Below, in pieces: positions 31,730-38,700 of a stretch of 47,028 nucleotides of DNA (the stretch's first letter is position 1; every line of letters begins with the position of its first letter). Below the pieces are notes generated by a model. That model worked only from the letters and a program-made list of their open reading frames with translations, was not told where the DNA came from and did not search any database. The DNA lies in NCBI GenBank assembly GCA_934479825.1, contig CAKSOW010000022.1, positions 1-47,028 on the forward strand, given 5' to 3'. This DNA is from an uncultured Eubacteriales bacterium. GTDB taxonomy: Bacteria; Bacillota; Clostridia; Oscillospirales; CAG-382. The position numbers were made by a program, and so were the translations under genes.

Positions 31730-32446
31730 ATGGTAGACATTCATACACATGTTCTGTTCCGCTTTGACGACGGTCCCAAAACGTTGGATGAAAGTCTGGC
31801 TTTACTTGAAAAAACTGCGGCTTCCGGTGTTACCGATGTCGTTTCGACCTCGCACTACTATTCGGCGCACATGTCAGCCGAAGAATTCACCGAGCGCCGT
31901 ACCAAACGTCTTGCGGAGTTAAGGGAAGCGGTGGAAACCCGAAAGATTCCGGTTCGCCTATATCATGGTGCGGAGGTCTACATCGACAAGCTCATCTTAA
32001 ACTTGAAATCCCTTAATGATCTTTGCTTTGAGGGTACAAACAACATTCTTTTGGAAATTCCCCACACAGCGACGGATTTAAACGAGGTTCTGCACTTGAT
32101 TGACCGTATTCTGTCCTATTATAATGTACAGCCGGTCATTGCCCATGTGGAACGTTATGAGTTTTTCTTCAAAAAAATGAAAAATCTGCGGTACCTGCAT
32201 GATATGGGGTGCGTAATCCAAGCGGACACCCGGTGTTTTTTGGAGGGTTTCTGCGATAAACTGTTCGCATTCAAAGCCTTGAAAGAAGGCTATATCGATG
32301 TTATTGCGTCCGACTGTCACGACACGGTGAAACGACCGCCGGATTTGGCCCAAGCTTACGCGGCCATCCGCAAAAAAGCCGGTGAAGAGGCTGTCGCACA
32401 TTTACAGGAAAATGCGCGGCTGTTATTATCGCCAAGCGTTCATTAG
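31730..32446 (+). CDS. CpsB/CapC-type PHP-family tyrosine phosphatase
   Basis: This 238-aa protein has the PHP metal sites MVDIHTHVLFRFDDGP at the start, STSHYY (about residue 41), IAHVERYEFF and ASDCHDT near the C-terminus. This is the manganese-dependent phosphatase that removes phosphate from BY-kinase CpsD. It completes a CpsC-CpsD-CpsB three-gene module without an attached synthesis cluster. The gene has its own AGAGGAGGAAAC ribosome binding site, and a terminator follows. Confidence 0.92.
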   Translation: MVDIHTHVLFRFDDGPKTLDESLALLEKTAASGVTDVVSTSHYYSAHMSAEEFTERRTKRLAELREAVETRKIPVRLYHGAEVYIDKLILNLKSLNDLCFEGTNNILLEIPHTATDLNEVLHLIDRILSYYNVQPVIAHVERYEFFFKKMKNLRYLHDMGCVIQADTRCFLEGFCDKLFAFKALKEGYIDVIASDCHDTVKRPPDLAQAYAAIRKKAGEEAVAHLQENARLLLSPSVH

Positions 32447-32499
32447 TTTTTTAAAGTATTCGTTATATTTTGGATTGTGCGATATAAATTCGATTATTT

Positions 32500-32541
32500 C
32501 TCTCAACAGCTTAAATTTTCAAGCTGTTGAGAGATTTTTTT
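32500..32541 (+). terminator. Terminator after the tyrosine phosphatase gene
   Basis: The 13-bp stem CTCTCAACAGCTT/AAGCTGTTGAGAG with AAATTTTC loop, then ATTTTTTT. It separates the kinase module from the next gene. Confidence 0.9.
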
Positions 32542-32702
32542 CGCAAGACCAAGGTTTTGAAATCAAGTTTGCCCAAAAATTAACAAAATATATGCATTTG
32601 CTTTTGCAAGTTGTGCTATAATAAAGTGATTTAAAGGGCATATTGTCCGCTGATGAATCGATTTAAGAAGAATCGGAACACATAGGAAAGGAATGGATTT
32701 TT

Positions 32703-33077
32703 ATGTCTAAGGCATACGGAAAAAAAGTATGGATGATTCCGGATGGTTTTCTTCATTCGGTGTCCTTGAACGACCAAGTCAGTCATGAAGCTGTCTGCGT
32801 GCTCAACACCTCGGAAAAAGACGCGATGATTTCGCTCACGCTGTATTTTGAAGATCGCGAGCCGATGACCGGCTTTAAGGCAGTCTGCGGCGCCGGACGC
32901 ACGCATCACATTCGTCTCGACCGCATTGTTTCGGAAAAAGGTGAAAAAATTCCGCGCGATACCCCCTATGCACTGCTTGTGGAAAGCACCGAACCGGTAG
33001 TTGCCCAATATTCGCGCCTTGATACATCGGCTGTTGAAATGGCGCTCATGACAACGATTGCTTATCCGGTCGAATAA
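32703..33077 (+). CDS. ASRT-family protein (Anabaena sensory rhodopsin transducer fold)
   Basis: This 124-aa soluble protein matches the ASRT family (PF07100): KVWMIPDGFLHS, SHEAVCVLN, ISLTLYFEDREPMTGF, RTHHIRLDRI and AQYSRLDTSAVEMALMTTIAY. In cyanobacteria the namesake was named for binding sensory rhodopsin, but most family members occur without rhodopsin and the fold is a tetrameric beta-sandwich that binds carbohydrates or DNA. No rhodopsin is present here. It stands 60 bases before the PduL gene, an association that hints at a metabolic role. A TATAAT at 32617-32622 is present with a weak -35. Confidence 0.85.
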   Translation: MSKAYGKKVWMIPDGFLHSVSLNDQVSHEAVCVLNTSEKDAMISLTLYFEDREPMTGFKAVCGAGRTHHIRLDRIVSEKGEKIPRDTPYALLVESTEPVVAQYSRLDTSAVEMALMTTIAYPVE

Positions 33078-33136
33078 GCGGCGATATCGGATTATTCCAT
33101 GATTTTTTGTCAATAATTTATAAGGAGATACATACA

Positions 33137-33721
33137 ATGGCACAAGTACTTATTGAAACCTCTGCGCGTCATGTCCATTTGAGCAAAGAGCACATTGACA
33201 TTCTGTTCGGCGCCGGTCATGAATTGACGTTCAAGAAAGCTCTCTCACAGCCCGGTCAGTTCGCCTGCGAAGAAAGAGTTACCGTTGTCGGTGAAAAGAA
33301 AGAAATCAAAAATATCAGCATTTTAGGTCCTGCCAGAAGTGCAACGCAAGTTGAAGTTTCCCTCACCGATGCGCGCACACTCGGCGTAAAAGCGCCCGTC
33401 CGCGAATCCGGCGACATTGTAGGCAGCGGTGCCTGTAAAATCATCGGTCCGTGCGGTGAAGTCGAAATCTCCGAAGGTGTTATCGCGGCAAAGCGTCATA
33501 TTCATTTAACCCCCGAAGCAGCTGCCGAAATGGGCGTTAAGGACAAGCAGATCGTTTGTGTCAAAATCGACTCTGACGGCAGAAAAACCATTTTCGGCGA
33601 CGTCGTTATCCGCGTCAGCGAAAAGTTCTCCCCCGCTATGCACATTGATACCGATGAATCCAATGCGGCAGGCTGTGTGCCGGGCATGATGGGTGAAGTT
33701 ATCATCGACTGCGGCAAATAA
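33137..33721 (+). CDS. Phosphate propanoyltransferase PduL-like phosphotransacylase
   Basis: This 194-aa enzyme makes acyl-phosphate from acyl-CoA. The metal-binding His motifs are SARHVHLSKEHID (start) and AAKRHIHLTPEAAAEMGV; a late HIDTDESNAAGC is also conserved. It lacks a long N-terminal encapsulation peptide, so it is likely a free, acetate-producing phosphotransacylase and not part of a microcompartment. The start is the ATG at 33137 behind AAGGAGATACATACA. No ackA or shell gene is adjacent. Confidence 0.92.
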   Translation: MAQVLIETSARHVHLSKEHIDILFGAGHELTFKKALSQPGQFACEERVTVVGEKKEIKNISILGPARSATQVEVSLTDARTLGVKAPVRESGDIVGSGACKIIGPCGEVEISEGVIAAKRHIHLTPEAAAEMGVKDKQIVCVKIDSDGRKTIFGDVVIRVSEKFSPAMHIDTDESNAAGCVPGMMGEVIIDCGK

Positions 33722-33783
33722 TCCGTAATATTTTTCATTTCATTTGAAATAATATTGATATTAAAAAGTAAGGAGTAAGAAAC

Positions 33784-34500
33784 ATGAGCAATGAAAACAA
33801 ACGCGAGTACATTCTCAGCAAAGAAGTTGAAGACATGTGCGTCGTTGCCAAGGGTCCGAAACACGATCCCGCTCCCATTCCCGAAGAAGGCAAATGGGTA
33901 AACGCAAAGCAGATCCCCGACATTTCCGGCTTTACGCACGGTGTAGGTTGGTGCGCTCCCCAGCAGGGTGCCTGCAAACTTTCCTTAAACGTTAAGGACG
34001 GTGTTATCCAAGAGGCTCTTGTTGAGACCATCGGATGTTCCGGTATGACGCATTCCGCCGCTATGGCTGCCGAAATTCTTCCCGGCAAGACCATTCTTGA
34101 AGCGCTCAACACAGACCTTGTCTGCGACGCTATCAACACGGCTATGCGTGAACTGTTCTTACAGATCGTATACGGCAGAACCCAGTCCGCTTTCTCCGAA
34201 AACGGCCTTACCATCGGCGCGGGCCTTGAAGACCTCGGCAAGGGTACACGTTCTCAGGTCGGTACAATGTACGGTACCGCTCAAAAAGGCGTCCGTTACC
34301 TCGAAATGGCTGAGGGCTATGTCACTCGCATGGCTCTTGATGCAGACGACCAGGTTATCGGCTATGAATTCGTTTCTCTCGGCAAGATGACTGACTTCAT
34401 CAAGAAAGGCGACGAGCCGAACGAAGCATACAAAAAAGCAATGGGCAAATACGGCAGATTCGATGAAGCGGTTAAGTACATCGATCCGCGCAAGAACTAA
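33784..34500 (+). CDS. NifU-like iron-sulfur scaffold-type protein
   Basis: This 238-aa protein has an N-terminal NifU/IscU-like core: VGWCAPQQGACKLSLNV, then ETIGCSGMTHSAAMAAEILPG. The pattern places Cys and Asp-type ligands much as in IscU. The C-terminal half (about 160-238) is a separate tail. It is located 17 bases upstream of the GGGtGRT gene, a pairing conserved in many Clostridia with unknown role. The AAGGAGTAAGAAAC ribosome binding site is strong. Iron-sulfur or metal binding is inferred from the fold. Confidence 0.82.
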   Translation: MSNENKREYILSKEVEDMCVVAKGPKHDPAPIPEEGKWVNAKQIPDISGFTHGVGWCAPQQGACKLSLNVKDGVIQEALVETIGCSGMTHSAAMAAEILPGKTILEALNTDLVCDAINTAMRELFLQIVYGRTQSAFSENGLTIGAGLEDLGKGTRSQVGTMYGTAQKGVRYLEMAEGYVTRMALDADDQVIGYEFVSLGKMTDFIKKGDEPNEAYKKAMGKYGRFDEAVKYIDPRKN

Positions 34501-34517
34501 TAAAGGAGGAATGAATC

Positions 34518-35516
34518 ATGGCACTTTTTGAAAACTATGAAAGACGTGTTGACAAGATCAACGGCGTTTTAAAAGAATACGGCATTTCCTCCATCGAGGA
34601 ATGCAAGGACATCACCCTTGCCAAGGGCATTGACTGTGATAAAATCGTTAGAGAAACCCAGCCGATCTGCTTTGAAAACGCAGTCTGGGCATACACAGTA
34701 GGCTGTGCAATTGCTATCAAGAAAGGCTGCACCAAGGCCGCTGACGCCGCCGCCGCTATCGGTGAAGGTTTACAGGCATTCTGCATTCCGGGTTCTGTTG
34801 CGGACAACCGTAAGGTTGGTCTTGGCCACGGAAACCTCGGCAAGATGCTTCTTTCCGAAGAAACCGAATGCTTCTGTTTCCTTGCCGGCCACGAATCCTT
34901 TGCGGCCGCAGAGGGTGCAATCAAGATTGCTTTAAATGCAAACAAAGTCCGCGTTAAGCCGCTTCGCGTTATCTTGAACGGTCTCGGTAAAGACGCCGCT
35001 TTCATCATTTCCCGTATCAACGGCTTCACCTATGTGGAAACCGAATTTGACCACTACACCGAAGAAGTCAAGGTCATCAAGGAAGTTCCCTACTCCAAGG
35101 GCCCTCGTGCTGACGTTAAATGCTACGGCGCAGACGACGTTTGCGAAGGCGTTGCCATCATGAAACTGGAACATGTCGGCGTTTCGATTACCGGTAACTC
35201 TACCAACCCGACCCGTTTCCAGCATCCTGTTGCAGGCACTTACAAGAAATGGTGCGTTGAAAACGGTGTTAAATATTTCTCGGTTGCGTCCGGCGGCGGT
35301 ACGGGTCGTACGCTTCATCCGGATAACATGGCAGCTGGTCCTTCCTCTTACGGTTTGACCGACACCATGGGCAGAATGCACTCCGATGCGCAGTTCGCAG
35401 GTTCTTCCTCCGTTCCGGCTCACGTTGAAATGATGGGTCTTATCGGTATGGGTAACAACCCGATGGTCGGCGCTACTGTTGCTTGCGCTGTTGCTGTGGA
35501 AGAGGCTTCCAAGTAA
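34518..35516 (+). CDS. GGGtGRT protein
   Basis: This 332-aa protein carries the family name-giving motif SGGGTGRTLHPDNMAAGPSS near the C-terminus. Other conserved features are ENAVWAYTVGCAIAIKKG, GEGLQAFCIPGSVADNRKVG, GHGNLGKMLL and the late MIGLIGMGNNPMVGATV-like segment. It follows the NifU-like gene by 17 bases with a strong AAAGGAGGAATG site, consistent with high, coupled expression. The biochemical function is unknown; the pairing suggests a role in metal-cofactor or iron-sulfur metabolism. Confidence 0.9.
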   Translation: MALFENYERRVDKINGVLKEYGISSIEECKDITLAKGIDCDKIVRETQPICFENAVWAYTVGCAIAIKKGCTKAADAAAAIGEGLQAFCIPGSVADNRKVGLGHGNLGKMLLSEETECFCFLAGHESFAAAEGAIKIALNANKVRVKPLRVILNGLGKDAAFIISRINGFTYVETEFDHYTEEVKVIKEVPYSKGPRADVKCYGADDVCEGVAIMKLEHVGVSITGNSTNPTRFQHPVAGTYKKWCVENGVKYFSVASGGGTGRTLHPDNMAAGPSSYGLTDTMGRMHSDAQFAGSSSVPAHVEMMGLIGMGNNPMVGATVACAVAVEEASK

Positions 35517-35543
35517 GCATTAAATAGAATTGAATCTATGTTC

Positions 35544-35580
35544 AAGGCTCCTGAATAATAATTCAGGAGCCTTGTTTTAT
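35544..35580 (+). terminator. Terminator after the GGGtGRT gene
   Basis: The 13-bp stem AAGGCTCCTGAAT/ATTCAGGAGCCTT with AATA loop, then GTTTTAT. It ends the ASRT-PduL-NifU-GGGtGRT region. Confidence 0.9.
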
Positions 35581-35675
35581 GTCCGGGGCTATTTCGTCCT
35601 TAAACCTATCCCACTTTTTGATTCTTGAAATATCCACCCAAAGAGTCACTTTTTCTTTTTATGGTATACACAAAT

Positions 35676-35711
35676 GCCCTCGATGATTTGAATATACAAA
35701 TCATCGTGGGC
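35676..35711. terminator. Bidirectional hairpin between convergent genes
   Basis: The stem GCCCTCGATGATTTG/CAAATCATCGTGGGC (one mismatch) with AATATA loop. It lies between the convergent GGGtGRT and leucine-rich-repeat genes; T-runs on both sides are weak. Nothing else is seen in 35589-35675. Confidence 0.55.
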
Positions 35712-35720
35712 AAAAAACAA

Positions 35721-35758
35721 AATTCTTATGTCAGGCTTTCTTCTAAGAAAAGCCGCGT
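35721..35758. repeat. 39-bp palindromic repeat (copy 2)
   Basis: A near copy of 16351-16389 with two substitutions and one deleted T, including the TCTTCTAAGAAAAGCC core. It lies 11 bases past the stop of the leucine-rich-repeat ORF, in the same relation to a minus-strand gene as copy 1. Confidence 0.7.
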
Positions 35759-35769
35759 TCGTTGCTATT

Positions 35770-38700
35770 CTACGCTGCGTTGTCCTGTTCTTGGACGTTC
35801 TCGCTCTCACCGGCCGGCTCTTGTGAAACTTCCGGTACAGAATCCGCTATTTGACACGGAACGCTTTCACACAACGGTGCGAGACTGATCTTATTCCAGA
35901 TGAACAACCGAACCCCCGCCGCATTCTGAACCTCGTTCCAATCCACACGGATGTTTGCGGCATTCTCCGTAAAGGTGACCGGAACAGCCTTTATCATGCG
36001 ATTATGTTCATCATACACAGATAAGCAGGCAAAATATTCTTCCGGCACATTTTCAACCGTCATATCCACCTTTACAAGATCTGCCTCTTTCACGGCCGTA
36101 AGACTCTTAATAGAGACAACAGTTGCATCAGCAAGTTTCGCCTCGATCAGTTCGCCGCACTTGTTACAGGATTTTCCGAAAATCTGCACACGGGAAGTTG
36201 ACGAAGTCGGCATGAGTTTCCATTCAGACTCAATTTCGTGCATACACCCGACTCCCTGAACAGAAGCTTCTCTATCGGAGGTATGCTCATCGGCGGTCTG
36301 AATATGACGGCAAACACGGCATTCATAATAGTAAATGTTGTTGCCCTCATAGCCAAAGAACATATTGAGCAGTTTTTCGATAAGAACTCTTAACCAATGC
36401 TTAGGCACGACTCTCTTTTGGTAATCATGTGGAAGCATGGCGGTTCTCTCTGTCACACGGTTTCCGCACACGCTGCAACCGTACAAAGTTTCCCCATATG
36501 CGGTACAGGTTGCTTTTTTCTCGGACAGAATGGAATAGGAATGTCCGGCAGCCGGAATCGTGACCGTATCGGTGTAACCGCAAACAAGGCAGGTTTGCTT
36601 TATCAAGCCGTTCTGCGTGCAGCTTGCTTCTTTAACAACCGTTCTTTTGCCGTAGGTATGTTCAGTCTTCGGTATCTCATCCGTATGGAATTCCGCTTGA
36701 CATGTTTCACAGAGATAAGCCGTATAGCCGTTTTCTGCACAGGTCGGTTCCACGGTCTTTACAAAAGCGCCCTTAACGTGCCCGAATGCCGGCAAAACGG
36801 TTTTGAAGATCGTTTGGCCGCAGTCGATGCATACCGTTGTTTTGCTTCCGTCCGTCGTGCAGGTTGCCGGAATGATCTCACTGTCTGCCGGACGATGCTT
36901 TTCATAGACAGCCTTGGCATAGATATCGGTTTGGGAAGAAGCCGGTACAAAGTCGGCATGTCCGTCACCGTCAAGATCCCAGCCGGCAAAGATGTAGATG
37001 TATTCGCCTTCCGTGCGGTCTTGCATATAGGGCTGGCGGATTACCTCGGAATTGGAATAAGCGTGCCAATCTAAAATCGTGTCATCATAGTCGCGAAATT
37101 CAACAAAACACCATGTGCCGCCGTAATATACTTTGTTGCCGTGATTCCAACCGGGATAGCGGTCGTCCCAGTCTGTTTCGCGCTTTTCTTTCTCAACAAA
37201 TATCGTTCCGTTTGATATATCGCTGAAAGTATACTCATTTATTTCATACGTTTTCCGTACAAGAACATTTTTCAGCGTTTGCGGTGCAAAAGATGCAGAA
37301 CCTTTATCGTTATCAGAAAGAATCAGAAATTCAAGATTGGTAAATCCAAATGCTGACTCGTCCTTGACGCCCTTTAAGGTCTGTCTGACCGAATTATAAG
37401 CACCGGTTGCAATATTTTCCTTCAACTGCGGAGCATATTTCAAACTCGGAAGTACGCTGATCAGCCAACCGTTTCGGATAAGCAGTCCGCTGCTGTAATT
37501 GCTTTCCTCTTTTACATAGGGAGTGGATTCCACCAATCCGTCGCCTATCTCGCGTATGGTTCCGGTTATCTCCAAATCTGTCAACTTGTTATATCCAAAT
37601 GCCTTTGATCCCAAAACCGCGTTCTTTCCTCTGAAATACAACGATTCTAACGTAGAAATAGCAAAGGCATAGTCACTTACATGGCTGACGTCATAGAGTT
37701 TTGCCGAGCGGAAACTGTTGCAGTGAATAAAGGCATAACTTCCGACAGAAGCACCGTAGATCTCAATCGTTTCAATATCGCTTTCCTCAAATGCTCCGTT
37801 AGGAATCATAACTGACGCATTCGGAACAATGACATTTTTGAGCCCTGTCATGTATAACAGCGTATAGGGATCACCGTGATAGCTTTCGGGAAGTGTGGCG
37901 GTATCCTCCGTTCCCAGATAGGTCAACAAGGCATGTTTGTTGTTGCCGTAATTGGCAAACAGGTAATCGCCCTCTCTGTCATAGGCAAAATTTTCATATC
38001 CCTCCGCATATACCGTAACGCCGTCTGCATTGGTAAGCGCCAGTGCAGTTCTGGCGATACCGCCGTTATTGACTCTATCGCCAAGTGTCAGGTTGACCTT
38101 GCTGTAATTATCGACGACAAACAGCCTTAAATAATTCGGGCTGGCATTAGGATTGTGATTTCCGGTCATAGTTGTCACATTTTTGCCGATTGTCAGATGA
38201 GACAATCTTTTGCAGCCACGAAGCATATCTTCGTCAAAAGTCGTCAATCCGTCCGGCAAAGAAAGCTCGATCAGATTGGACAAATCCCATAACTCATCTG
38301 TGAGCTCGGTTATCGCGCTGTTCTCCTCAAAACGAAGCATTCGGATGCCGGTACTTCCGGACAAATTCCGAAAACTGGTAACAGTGTTCGGAATGCAAAC
38401 GTCATACGCTTGGGTAGAAACAAGTATAATTTCGGTAAGATCTTTATTATACAGCACACCGTCTTTTAAAACAAAGTTCTTATTGGTGTCCGGCAAAACA
38501 ATGTTCTTCACATTGTAGCAGCCGTCAAATGCCGTAAGATCAATACTTTCAAGATTCTCCGAAAGCTCAATGGTCTCTAACCCCGTGCAATCCTTGAAAG
38601 CATCCGCGCCGACCGAAACAAGTGTAGACGGGAAACGGAGCGTTTTGATATCATGAATTCCGGCAAACCCGGAAGAAGAAGTAATCGTTGTGATGCCCTC

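Noticed and set aside
32382..32621. A 79-codon plus-strand frame overlapping the phosphatase 3' end
   Set aside because: It covers the terminator hairpin at 32500-32533 and resembles no family.
35625..35888. An 87-codon plus-strand frame past the GGGtGRT terminator
   Set aside because: It crosses two hairpins and the 39-bp repeat, then runs antisense into the leucine-rich-repeat gene. It has no supporting ribosome binding site.
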